Below, piece after piece: positions 1 through 8,647 of a stretch of 64,000 nt of DNA (position 1 is its first letter; every line of letters begins with the position of its first letter). The translations under genes were made by a program, and so were the position numbers. Below the pieces are notes generated by a model. The model did no database searches and was not told where the DNA came from. It saw nothing but the letters and a program-made list of their open reading frames with translations. The stretch spans positions 146,953 to 210,952 of the forward strand of contig JAOAPN010000008.1 of assembly GCA_025462885.1 (NCBI GenBank), written 5' to 3'. Source of the DNA: Acidobacteriaceae bacterium (lineage in GTDB: Bacteria; Acidobacteriota; Terriglobia; Terriglobales; Acidobacteriaceae).

Positions 1-1
1 A

Positions 2-688
2 GAGAATCATCGCGGTCTTTATCAGAAGATGGGTGAAGCTCTGCAGCAGTCTGGAAGGCCTATTGTCTTTAGTCTTTGCCAGTATGGCGAGAATGCCCCT
101 TGGAAATGGGGCTCTGAGACGGGCGGAAATCTTTGGCGTACGACGGGCGACATTAGCGATAAGTGGGAGTCGATGGATCGCATAGGATTCAGCCAGATTG
201 CGATCTCATCCTATACGCGTCCCGGACACTGGAATGACCCGGATATGCTGGAGATTGGCAATGGGGGTATGACCAGCGACGAGTACCGCACGCATATGAG
301 TCTGTGGTCGATGCTTGCCGCACCTTTGATTGCCGGTAATGATCTTCGTTCCATGAGCGATGAGACCAAGTCAATTCTGATGAATAAAGAGGTCATTGCG
401 GTTGATCAGGATGCTGCCGCAAAGCCTGTGCAGACGCTGTCATCGGTAGGCAAGGTCGAGACGTTGTGGCGTCCGATGGCTGACGGCACGGTCATCATAG
501 GAGTCTTTAATCGCGGAGAAGATGCTGCGGCCTCTAATCTTCAGTTGAGCAAGGTTCCTGGCTTCGCAGGGAAAAAGCTGAAGGTGCGTGACCTCTGGCG
601 GCATAGTGATGTCCCAACCAAAGGTGACCAGTACACAGCGCAGGTGCCGAAGCATGGTGTACTTCTGTTGAAGGTGCGGGCTCAGTAG
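2..688 (+). CDS. alpha-galactosidase, GH27 family (C-terminal part, 5' end outside window)
   Basis: The reading frame is open to the left edge, so the start and N-terminal half of the barrel are missing. The visible part contains the GH27 signature HWNDPDML followed by EIGNGGM and SLWSMLAAPLIAGNDL; in this family the second Asp of WNDPDML is the acid/base residue. The last ~85 residues look like the usual C-terminal beta-sandwich domain, including VQTLSSVGKVETLWRP and GVFNRGE. The family releases terminal alpha-galactose from oligosaccharides or galactomannan. Other glycan enzymes in the window are usually exported, so this one may be too, but its signal peptide would lie outside. A strong convergent hairpin follows it. 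Confidence 0.9.
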   Translation, partial: ENHRGLYQKMGEALQQSGRPIVFSLCQYGENAPWKWGSETGGNLWRTTGDISDKWESMDRIGFSQIAISSYTRPGHWNDPDMLEIGNGGMTSDEYRTHMSLWSMLAAPLIAGNDLRSMSDETKSILMNKEVIAVDQDAAAKPVQTLSSVGKVETLWRPMADGTVIIGVFNRGEDAAASNLQLSKVPGFAGKKLKVRDLWRHSDVPTKGDQYTAQVPKHGVLLLKVRAQ

Positions 689-727
689 GCCCAGGCCGGA
701 GAACTTAGTAGATGGAGTGGGATCAAA

Positions 728-758
728 GGCCAAGCAAAGCTGCATGCTTTGCTTGGCC
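728..758. terminator. bidirectional hairpin terminator between convergent genes
   Basis: A perfect 13-bp inverted repeat (728-740 with 746-758; arm GGCCAAGCAAAGC) closes a 5-nt loop. It sits between the stop of the GH27 gene and the stop of the minus-strand FG-GAP gene. There is no long T tract, so Rho-independent action is probable rather than certain. Confidence 0.7.
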
Positions 759-805
759 CTTGAAGCGCCAAATCAATCGCGGGCCATCGATAACCGTAAC
801 GGCTG

Positions 806-2758
806 CTACTTCACCGTCTTTTTAGTCCCCCAGTATATGTAGGCTCCCCGCTTGGTGGCGGTGACGATGTCAATAACTCCGTCTCCATTGATGTCATAGG
901 CAAGTACGTCGGAACCGGCACCCGAACTGTTATCGATGAGTTCCGGTACAAATCGGGCACCTCCCGGGGCTTTACGATCTCGGACGGTGCGATACCAGTA
1001 GAGAACAGCCGGACCGTAGACGTCGGGATCAAAATTGTTGTCGTTGTGGGACCAAACACGCTTTCCAACGATAAAGTCCGGGACGCCGTCCCCATCGACA
1101 TCGGCGATGGCCGACCCATGCAGTTCAGAGAATGCCACACCTCCCGCGTTGGTCGTATTGTGATCGTCCATTATCATGTGCTCCACGAAGGAGATGGTTC
1201 CGTCTGCTGCTCGTTTCTGTTCAAACCAGGCCAAGCCCCAACCGTGAGCTTCGAGTGATGTGATGACATCGTTCAACCCATCTCCATTGATGTCATAGAC
1301 GCCTATCGTCGCGCCACCCTCCCCGATCCTTCCCCAGCGCCCAAAGGCCACGGGATGGTACTTCCATGTCGGCGCGGTATCACCTGCGGCGGGATGTTCC
1401 CACCACCCGTCTGCTCCCACAATATCGACGAGTTTGTCTCCGTTCACATCCCCTACGCCAATTCCATGAACTGACCAAGGGCCTTTTTCGGAGATAGTAT
1501 GAACCTGCCATGGGCCTGTCGGATTGGCCGGATCAGGTTTAGCGTACCGCACGAAATTTTCTGCGACATAGATGAGTTCAGGCTTTCCGTCTCCATCTAC
1601 ATCGCTCAGCAGGCTGTCTTCACTCTGTACTGAGGGAACGACATGGTACTGCTTCCACCGACGCGTCTCCAGTCCAGGATTGATATAGAGAGTGGCGCCA
1701 TTGCTGCCAAGATTTGTCGCCACGATGTCAGGCCAACCGTCTCCGTTGAAGTCTGCAACATGCTGAACGAAAGTTGCGTAGTTGTTGGAGGGGTTAACGG
1801 TTTGCGCGGAGTATATCTCTCGCTTGGTGGTAAAAGTCGGACCGTAGTAGATGTATGGGCCGGAGGCTATATCGATCTTTCCATCTTTATTGAAGTCGGC
1901 AGCGACCGCAGACCAGTTGTAGTAATACGGTGTGAGCCGTTGAATATGGAATCTTTTTCCCACCTCGTCTTTCGGCAACTCGACGAGAGCGAGATCTTTA
2001 TAGGCAACATTTTTAAATGTCACACTGGTATTCCTGCCAACGTAGAGAGCGATAGGGCCATAGTCGTTTTCGCTGTCGTCAGTTGCGGCGCTCAGAGTGC
2101 CTTGCTGGCTGAACGAGCTGTTATTCAAATAGCTACGAATAATATCCGAGTCCAGTAAGATCTCGATCTCATTCCACGTTCCGGCACGAAATGCATTTTG
2201 AGGCCGTGCGATCGGCATCGTGATTCCAGGAGGTGGGGGGATCGGTTGCGGGCGTCGCAATACGGCACTTGGATCAGATGGGGGCGGGGCGAAGCGAATT
2301 GTTCCGCTGGCATTGCGCAGCTTGCTTCGGCGGGTGATCTCTCCGTTGTTGTTCAACACGACCTTCTCGGCCTCGACCTCTCCATTGTGAATCGATACAA
2401 ATGTGCCAGTCATACCGTCGTGGGTTTTGGAAAGTCGCGTCAGTATGCCTGTATCGCAATCGCCGCCGCAACGAAACGCGCTGTAGAAACCAATGTCCTG
2501 ATAAGAATGATCGAGGACTAGCCATCCAGAAGCGTTGTTTGCTTTGCCTGTGATGACGCCGCCATTCGCAGTCCACTGGGCATCACCAAGTGTGTGCCAT
2601 CCGCGAATTCCAGAAGCGGCGAATTTTGTGCCGCCGATAAAGCTAGGGCCGCGAAGGCTAGAGTCGTCAGCAGCGGCGGTCTGAGCCGAAGCCACTCCAC
2701 AGAAGAGACCGCTGGACACGAGACAAGTGGCATAGGCAAGAGGTAGAAGACGACTCAT
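806..2758 (-). CDS. secreted DUF1080-like / FG-GAP (VCBS) repeat protein
   Basis: 650 residues. A Sec signal peptide ends near ASAQT (residues 1-26). Residues ~35-255 form a concanavalin-like module of the DUF1080 (3-keto-disaccharide hydrolase) type, with a GWHTLGDAQW start and a late VTFKNVAYKDL strand. The rest is a propeller-like FG-GAP/VCBS region with seven calcium-type DxNxDG-like loops: DFNKDGKID, DFNGDGWPD, DVDGDGKPE, DVNGDKLVD, DINGDGLND, DVDGDGVPD and DINGDGVID. This suggests a secreted or surface carbohydrate-binding protein, or a hydrolase carried on a calcium-stabilised propeller. It is transcribed divergently from the heptaheme TPR cytochrome, and a second DUF1080 protein lies 3 kb away, so the three may be co-regulated (inference). 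Catalytic activity cannot be decided from the sequence. Confidence 0.8.
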   Translation of the reverse strand: MSRLLPLAYATCLVSSGLFCGVASAQTAAADDSSLRGPSFIGGTKFAASGIRGWHTLGDAQWTANGGVITGKANNASGWLVLDHSYQDIGFYSAFRCGGDCDTGILTRLSKTHDGMTGTFVSIHNGEVEAEKVVLNNNGEITRRSKLRNASGTIRFAPPPSDPSAVLRRPQPIPPPPGITMPIARPQNAFRAGTWNEIEILLDSDIIRSYLNNSSFSQQGTLSAATDDSENDYGPIALYVGRNTSVTFKNVAYKDLALVELPKDEVGKRFHIQRLTPYYYNWSAVAADFNKDGKIDIASGPYIYYGPTFTTKREIYSAQTVNPSNNYATFVQHVADFNGDGWPDIVATNLGSNGATLYINPGLETRRWKQYHVVPSVQSEDSLLSDVDGDGKPELIYVAENFVRYAKPDPANPTGPWQVHTISEKGPWSVHGIGVGDVNGDKLVDIVGADGWWEHPAAGDTAPTWKYHPVAFGRWGRIGEGGATIGVYDINGDGLNDVITSLEAHGWGLAWFEQKRAADGTISFVEHMIMDDHNTTNAGGVAFSELHGSAIADVDGDGVPDFIVGKRVWSHNDNNFDPDVYGPAVLYWYRTVRDRKAPGGARFVPELIDNSSGAGSDVLAYDINGDGVIDIVTATKRGAYIYWGTKKTVK

Positions 2759-2963
2759 AGTGAAGCCTCACAACATCGGCTATTGTTATGGTTTTGAAGC
2801 GAGATGCCGCGAAGATTTAATCAGAAATATTAGGTGAAGACGATGTCGGCCGCACGCATGCGACGCCGTAGCACAGGCAAGATATAAGGTGGCAGCGAAC
2901 CTCATTGTCGTAGTTCTCACTCTCCAAAGCAGAGCCGATATTTGAACACAAAAACTTATATTA

Positions 2964-2979
2964 AGTTCCTTACGGAACT
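2964..2979. promoter_or_regulatory. palindromic operator candidate, copy 1 (AGTTC-N6-GAACT)
   Basis: A perfect 5-bp inverted repeat, AGTTC CTTACG GAACT, lies in the AT-rich divergent control region. Thirteen of its 16 bases match a second copy at 3073-3088, and the centre-to-centre distance is 109 bp. The spacing is that of a dimeric helix-turn-helix site. The regulator is unknown and no regulator gene lies next to it. Confidence 0.5.
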
Positions 2980-3072
2980 ATATATAGATATTCAATCTAT
3001 CGATCAACTCATTGTTAAAGCAATTTGATACGCTTTTCTTTGAGGCGGTGTCAAGAATTTTTCAAAAAGTGT

Positions 3073-3088
3073 AGTTCTTTATTGAACT
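3073..3088. promoter_or_regulatory. palindromic operator candidate, copy 2 (AGTTC-N6-GAACT)
   Basis: AGTTC TTTATT GAACT; with the flanking bases the arms grow to 6 bp (TAGTTC/GAACTA). It lies about 300 bp upstream of the preferred start of the heptaheme cytochrome. The rest of 2759-3385 holds an AT-rich block at ~2940-3090, then a leader of ~300 nt in frame with the cytochrome gene, with no other recognisable gene. Confidence 0.5.
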
Positions 3089-3385
3089 ATAAATATGAAA
3101 CTTCTAGCCTGGGGATGTATTCGGTTTGACTTTGTAGAAGTTGTAAGCCAGATTCCAGGTCATCTCCTTTCCGTAAAAGCCGATCTTCACGTCAGACAGA
3201 TTCAGATTCAACTGTGCATGAAGATCGCTTGCAATTGTTACTGTCGGCGATTCGGAGTTGGGACGGCGTTCCGTTCTGGTCAACTGCTATTATCATCGCG
3301 ACGATCCACTGCTTCACAATCCGCTCCTGTAGAACAAAGGCAATGTAACACCGAGCAGACTGTAGATTCGTTTTGGAAGGCTGTG

Positions 3386-5680
3386 ATGTTGCGGAAAACT
3401 GCATTAAGGGCTTTAGCAGTATCGGGTCCACTGGCACTCGCTGGTTGTTTGATATCAGCGATTGCGAGTCAGAATCCACCGCGTGCTAGTGCAGCTAATT
3501 CATACGTCGATCCAAGCGTGTGTGCTGGATGTCATCGCCAGATCTACGAAAGCTTTAAACAGACCGGTATGGGAAGGTCCTTCTATCGGCCGATGCCCTC
3601 AAACACCATTGAGGACTATAAGGACAAAAACAACTACTACTCTTCTCTCTCAGATACCCATTACGCGATGATCATTCGCGACGGCGTTTACTACCAGCGG
3701 CGCTGGCAGGTGGGCTTGAACGGAGTCGAGACCAACGTTGAAGAGATGAAGGTCGATTATGTGTTGGGGTCTGGAGATGAGGCGCGCTCGTATCTGCATC
3801 GAACATCAAGGGACACCCTGATTGAACTTCCGCTCGGTTGGTACTCCGAACGTGGCGGATACTGGGCTTTGAGTCCTGGCTTCGACTCAAAGCATCCGCA
3901 AACCAGGCGCTCGGTCTCTTACGAATGCACTTTCTGTCATACGGGGTATCCGCAGCTTTCTGCGCAGACAATGTCGCAGACGGTCGACCCGGTCTTTACC
4001 GGAAAGCTGGCGGAAGGTATCGACTGCCAGAGATGTCATGGGCCTGGTGGTCAACACGTCCGCGTTGCCGAAAGCCCAAACCCAACATTGGCTGAGTTCA
4101 AAAAGACGATCGTGAACCCAGCCAAGCTGGAACCCAAACGACAGCTTGAGGTGTGTATGCAGTGCCACCTTGAGCCGACAAGCGGACACCTTCCGTCGAT
4201 TATTCGTAAATTTGATCGCGATCCCTACTCCTATATTCCTGGTCAGCCTCTTGAAGACTTCACGCGGTATTTTGATTATCCGGAAGGGAAGGGATATGAC
4301 GATCGATTCCAGATCGTAAGTGCGGCATACCGTCTTAGAAAATCGCGCTGCTTTCTTGAAAGCAACGATAAGATGACCTGCTTGAACTGCCATGACCCGC
4401 ATCGTGTGCTTCCGGCCGGACAAGAAGCAGTGAAATTTTATGCCAGCGCGTGCCGCAAATGCCATGAACCAGCACTGGCTGAGAAGGTCTCAGCAGGAAA
4501 GCATACTGCATCGGTCAAGTGTGTCTCATGCCACATGGCGAAGCGTCGTACAGAGGATGTTGTGCATGTGATTATTACGGATCACCTGATACAGCGAAAG
4601 CCGCCGAACCGCAACTTGCTGGCTGAATTGACGGAGTTGCACGTTCCTGAAGACGCGGAGTATCACGGTGAGGTCATTCCGTACTATCCGGCCCAGCCCA
4701 CACCGACCAGCGAGAATACTCTGTACAGGTCTGTAGCGCAGGTTTTGCTGCAGAACAATCTGGCGAAAGGTGTGGAAGAGTTGAGCCGGCAGATGGCTCA
4801 AAATCCGCCGCTTCACCCTGAGTTCTACACCACGCTGGGAGATGCATGGGCAAACACCGGGGAGATGAAGAAGTCTGCAGATGCCTACGGACAAGCCCTG
4901 CACCTCGACGGAGATTCGCTTGTTGCTCTTAGTGGCTTGGCGCGCGTTCAGTTAAAACAGGGAGACGTAGCACGAGCCCGGGAGACCCTTGATCGGGCGC
5001 TTCATAAAGCCCCACTCGATCCGAACATACTGTATCAATACGGTCTTCTTGAAGCTCAGAGCGGCAAACGCGAGGAAGCTTTAGTGCAACTACAGAAGGC
5101 ACTTGAGATCAATCCAGACCTTCCGGAAGGTTATTTCAACCTTGCAAATCTTCTCGTGCAGACAGGCAAGGCACAGGAAGCGGAACCGCTTCTCGCCAGG
5201 GCACTTATTGTCGATCCATACGATGCAGCCGCATATGATCTTTCAGGTCAGGTAAGGGCCATGAAGCAAGATACGGTGGCGGCACTTTATAACTTTCAAA
5301 AAGCAGTTCATCTTCGCCCGGGCTATCCACCGTATCTGTATGACCATGCCTTGGCGCTCGTACAAGCGGGCCAGTACGACGAAGCCAAGACTCAGGTGCA
5401 GGCTGCTATTCAGGCAGATCCGAGCTATGCCGAAGCGCGCGAGGTGTTGGGAGCTCTCTATGTAAGAGAGAAACGACCAGAATTAGCGATTAGTGAGTAT
5501 CGACAGGCGATTGCAATCCGGCCCGGAATGATGAGAGTTCATCTCAATCTTGGCCTCCTGTTGTATTCACAGGGGAATCGCACCGAAGCCATCGAGCATC
5601 TCCGAATTGCGGCAACCGATTCCAACCCGGTCGTCGCCGGCCAGGCGAGCCAAGCCCTCCAAAGGCTGGGAGTGCAGTAA
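3386..5680 (+). CDS. heptaheme c-type cytochrome fused to TPR repeats, exported
   Basis: 764 residues from the ATG at 3386, chosen because GGAAGG lies six bases before it and a signal sequence follows directly. The same frame stays open up to 3095, giving an implausible Cys-rich extension. The N-terminus carries a hydrophobic stretch with a lipobox-like LAGC (Cys21). Seven CxxCH haem sites follow: CAGCH, CTFCH, CQRCH, CMQCH, CLNCH, CRKCH and CVSCH. After about residue 390 there are around eight TPR units (for example PNILYQYGLLEAQSGKREEA), ending near the C-terminus. This architecture is common in Acidobacteriota and suggests periplasmic electron transfer on a protein-binding scaffold. The redox partner is unknown. 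The upstream region carries two palindromic operators. Confidence 0.85.
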   Translation: MLRKTALRALAVSGPLALAGCLISAIASQNPPRASAANSYVDPSVCAGCHRQIYESFKQTGMGRSFYRPMPSNTIEDYKDKNNYYSSLSDTHYAMIIRDGVYYQRRWQVGLNGVETNVEEMKVDYVLGSGDEARSYLHRTSRDTLIELPLGWYSERGGYWALSPGFDSKHPQTRRSVSYECTFCHTGYPQLSAQTMSQTVDPVFTGKLAEGIDCQRCHGPGGQHVRVAESPNPTLAEFKKTIVNPAKLEPKRQLEVCMQCHLEPTSGHLPSIIRKFDRDPYSYIPGQPLEDFTRYFDYPEGKGYDDRFQIVSAAYRLRKSRCFLESNDKMTCLNCHDPHRVLPAGQEAVKFYASACRKCHEPALAEKVSAGKHTASVKCVSCHMAKRRTEDVVHVIITDHLIQRKPPNRNLLAELTELHVPEDAEYHGEVIPYYPAQPTPTSENTLYRSVAQVLLQNNLAKGVEELSRQMAQNPPLHPEFYTTLGDAWANTGEMKKSADAYGQALHLDGDSLVALSGLARVQLKQGDVARARETLDRALHKAPLDPNILYQYGLLEAQSGKREEALVQLQKALEINPDLPEGYFNLANLLVQTGKAQEAEPLLARALIVDPYDAAAYDLSGQVRAMKQDTVAALYNFQKAVHLRPGYPPYLYDHALALVQAGQYDEAKTQVQAAIQADPSYAEAREVLGALYVREKRPELAISEYRQAIAIRPGMMRVHLNLGLLLYSQGNRTEAIEHLRIAATDSNPVVAGQASQALQRLGVQ

Positions 5681-5864
5681 GGCTGTCGATAGGAGAGAAG
5701 AGTTCTATGAGGAACTTTACAAAAAGATCCTGCTGAGTGATCTTGACGGGCGCTTCGCTGAAGTATATCAAGTCTTATTGATAGGTCGTGTTTTCGGACA
5801 AAGCTTTTGGTGCAACCTTCAATGTTCTAAAGTTCAAAAGGGAATTTAATTCGAGGAGGTGATT

Positions 5865-6719
5865 GTGAACCGTCGCAATCTTCTCAAAGCAGGAATATCG
5901 ATTTCAGCTAGTCCTTGGAGTCTATTTAGGAAAGCCTCGGCTCAAAGGGCGCGAACAGAAATGCCTGCGCCGGGAAGGGATGGGTGGGTGTCTTTGCTGA
6001 ATGGGCGCAACCTGGACGGCTGGTACACCATGATGGAGAAATCCGGCAAGGGTGTCGCCGAGCAGAAGAAGATGGTTACTGTAGAGCAGGGGATGCTTCA
6101 CATTATGGGGAACGAGGTCGATCAGGGAGTCGCGGAGCCAGGATATATTTCGACCCTGGAGGAGTATGAAAACGTTCACATCCGTGTGGAATATAAGTGG
6201 GGCGTCAAGCGATTTTCTCCGAGGTCAATGGCTAAGCGAGATAACGGAATACTTTATGGCCTCGTAGGACCTGACAAAGTCTGGCCTACGTGCGCAGAGT
6301 GCCAGATCGAAGAGAACGACGTCGGCGACGCTTTTCTAGTCGCTGGAATCCGAGGCATTCAGTCCGAGCATGGCAACGGCATATTCGGGCAGGGACTTGA
6401 GCCGGGTGGTTGGTCGCAGTCCACACTTGATGCGCAGAAGAAGAGAAATACCCCGTCTCGAGAACCTACTGGAGGGCGAATGGTCAAAGATGGCAATTTT
6501 GAGAATCTGAACGACTGGAACCTTGTCGAAGTGATATGGCAGGGAGATCGGGCCGCGCACATCGTGAACGGTCGAACGGTAAATGTCATCACGTCGCTTC
6601 AGCAGCCCAATCCACAAAAGGCCGGCGAGTACATCCCTTTGACAAGAGGGAAGATTGCGATAGAGATTGAGTTTGCCGAAATCTGGTTCAGAAGGATCGA
6701 AGTCAAATCACTTCTATGA
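5865..6719 (+). CDS. exported DUF1080 (3-keto-disaccharide hydrolase-like) protein
   Basis: 284 residues from the GTG at 5865. A GAGGAGG ribosome site at 5853-5859 fits this start better than the in-frame GTG at 5859, which it overlaps. The N-terminus has a Tat-like pattern (NRRNLLKAGISISASP). The DUF1080 fold is seen in GWVSLLNGRNLDGWY, then NVHIRVEYKWG, RDNGILYGLVG and a final IWFRRIEVKSL strand. Characterised members cleave 3-keto-glycosides, but many paralogues are untested. It follows the heptaheme cytochrome by 184 nt on the same strand and may be cotranscribed. Its stop overlaps the start of a transposase remnant, so DNA was inserted immediately after it. Confidence 0.8.
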   Translation: MNRRNLLKAGISISASPWSLFRKASAQRARTEMPAPGRDGWVSLLNGRNLDGWYTMMEKSGKGVAEQKKMVTVEQGMLHIMGNEVDQGVAEPGYISTLEEYENVHIRVEYKWGVKRFSPRSMAKRDNGILYGLVGPDKVWPTCAECQIEENDVGDAFLVAGIRGIQSEHGNGIFGQGLEPGGWSQSTLDAQKKRNTPSREPTGGRMVKDGNFENLNDWNLVEVIWQGDRAAHIVNGRTVNVITSLQQPNPQKAGEYIPLTRGKIAIEIEFAEIWFRRIEVKSLL

Positions 6720-6999
6720 TCTCTAACGTCGCAGCAACTCCTGAGCTGCCGAAGCGATTCAGTGTGGAGCAGATCGTAGGGGTGTTGAAACAGTCCGAGG
6801 TCGGGGCTCAGTAGTCGAGGTTATCCGGAAGGCTGGGATCAATAAACAGACGTTCTATCGCTGGAAGGCGAAGTACGTTGGCCTGGAAGCGGATCAGGTT
6901 CGCCAGATGAAGATGCTCGCTGAAGAGAACACCCGGCTGAAGTAGCTTGTGGCAGAGTTGATGCTGGACAAGACGATGCTGCTCTCAAAAAGATGGTGA
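6716..6999 (+). pseudogene. IS3-family orfA transposase remnant (IS407-like), frameshifted
   Basis: The frame starting at 6716 reads KRFSVEQIVGVLKQSEVG and then hits a stop at 6812. After a one-base shift the homology resumes with VVEVIRKAGINKQTFYRWK, KYVGLEADQVRQMK and AEENTRLK, then a TAG replaces a Gln codon before LVAELMLDKTML, and it ends with a shortened LSKRW. This is the helix-turn-helix plus leucine-zipper pattern of IS3-family OrfA. At least one frameshift, one nonsense codon and a small deletion make it dead. No orfB and no clear terminal repeats were found. Confidence 0.85.
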
Positions 7000-7313
7000 G
7001 GCCCTCACGGCCCCCTCGGGGCTGGAGCGCCTTGGCTGCGTTAGATAAATCAGGGTTGCGTTCGCCTCGGAGTTCGGTGGATCGCGTCCATGGGATGGCT
7101 TCGTCAAAAATCTGGGTGTGCGGAGTCGAGCATGAGGCGTGTTTGATGGAAATCAAAGAGGGAAGCAGGTCGAGTATCCCCCTTGATGCCGTTCCTTCTA
7201 TCCTGTTCCGGGCTGTAACGAGGATGCCGTTCGCACTTGGCCAACTACGCCAAATGCCTCATGCGCCGCTCTGATAGCCGTACTCGCTCAGGTATACTTT
7301 CTGCTACCCAACT
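7000..7313. other. gene-free stretch after the IS remnant
   Basis: 314 nt between the orfA remnant and the M19 gene. No coding sequence, RNA or repeat could be recognised. It may be decayed insertion-sequence DNA plus the promoter of the next gene. Confidence 0.4.
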
Positions 7314-8546
7314 ATGCTCACCCGTCGCAGCTTTCTGGGTCACTCCGCCATCGCTCCTTTTGCTCTGCGTTCGATACTTTGCGCTGAGCCTGAAACATCT
7401 GCGCCGCAGGTCTCCGCTCGCGCCGTCGTTATTCACAAGCGCACCTTCATCTTCGATGGTCACGTACATGCCCTCGACCGCGAGTACTATCACGGCGGCA
7501 GTTTTGGAACGCGATCAACGGAAGGCCAATGGGATCTCGTTCGCGCTGCAGAAGGAGGGGAAGACGCATTCTTCCTATCCATCTTCGTTCCCGAGGAATA
7601 CTATCCCAGCCGCTTTGAAACTAAACAAGCATTCCGCCGCATCGATCACGCTCTGCAACAGATTGCGCTCAACCACGACAAGGTAGAGCTCGCGATGACT
7701 GCCGACGACATTCTCCACATCCGTGCGAAGGGCAAGATGGCTGCCATCCTCGACATTGAAGGCAGCTACGATCTCGATGGTAACGTGGGCATACTCCGCG
7801 AACTCTACAAGCGCGGTGTCCGGTCCGCGCAGCTTTCCGCGCACAACTGGAATCAGAAGTATGCCGATGCGTGCTGCTCTCCACCACAATCAAACGGTCT
7901 GAGCAAACACGGTCGCAAGGTAATTCACGAAATGAATAACCTAGGGATGGTGATCAATGTCTCTCACTCCAGCGATCAGACCATTTCGCAGGCGATCGAT
8001 GCGAGCGATCATCCTGTGATCGCTACCCACGGTGGGCTTCGCAGCGCCAACGATATTCCTCGCCTCATGCCCGATGATTTGTTGAAGAAGCTTGCATCAA
8101 AAGGCGGAGTCTTCGGCTTTCAAATTGGCGGCGAGTTCGCTTCGCGACGTGTCGCCGAATATCTCACTGCCCGGCGCAATGGCAAGTCCTTCACGGATAC
8201 TGTCAGCATCCCTGATCGCGTCAAAGGCAAGACTATCGAGCAAGTAGATTCCTTAGTCGCACCTGTATACCCCATGGCCGGCGCACGCACGCCTGACAAC
8301 ATCGCTGTCGCGGCTGACGAATGGGTGGACGTCGTCGATAAGGCTGTTCAACTGGTGGGCGAAGACCACGTGTCTCTCGGAAGTGACTTCGACGGTGGAC
8401 CGCCGCTCCCCCGGGGGATGCGCGACGTGCGCGATCTACCTCTCATCACCGACGCAATGTTGCGCCGTGGCTATTCAGAGGGACGTATCGATAAATTCTG
8501 GGGTGGAAATTTGCTGCGGGTATTTCGCCAGATTACGCAGAAATGA
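7314..8546 (+). CDS. M19-family (renal dipeptidase-like) metallopeptidase, Tat-exported
   Basis: 410 residues with a Tat-type leader (TRRSFLGHSAIAPFALRS). M19 features appear in order: FDGHVH near residue 47, the bridging-Glu segment ILDIEGSYDLDG, INVSHSSDQTI, IATHGGLRSAN and the late GSDFDGG. The family hydrolyses dipeptides, often D-containing ones from peptidoglycan, or related amides. The usual first motif is HxD, whereas here it reads HVH, so the metal site or substrate may differ. It is followed by an unknown Tat protein on the same strand after ~100 nt, and the two could be functionally linked. Confidence 0.85.
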   Translation: MLTRRSFLGHSAIAPFALRSILCAEPETSAPQVSARAVVIHKRTFIFDGHVHALDREYYHGGSFGTRSTEGQWDLVRAAEGGEDAFFLSIFVPEEYYPSRFETKQAFRRIDHALQQIALNHDKVELAMTADDILHIRAKGKMAAILDIEGSYDLDGNVGILRELYKRGVRSAQLSAHNWNQKYADACCSPPQSNGLSKHGRKVIHEMNNLGMVINVSHSSDQTISQAIDASDHPVIATHGGLRSANDIPRLMPDDLLKKLASKGGVFGFQIGGEFASRRVAEYLTARRNGKSFTDTVSIPDRVKGKTIEQVDSLVAPVYPMAGARTPDNIAVAADEWVDVVDKAVQLVGEDHVSLGSDFDGGPPLPRGMRDVRDLPLITDAMLRRGYSEGRIDKFWGGNLLRVFRQITQK

Positions 8547-8647
8547 AATCTACCGCTTCCGCTTATTTCGATGGTCACATCGACTGTATATCTTTAGCTG
8601 AACCTCATGCCCCACACTGAAATAACCAACTACATGGAAAAACCATC

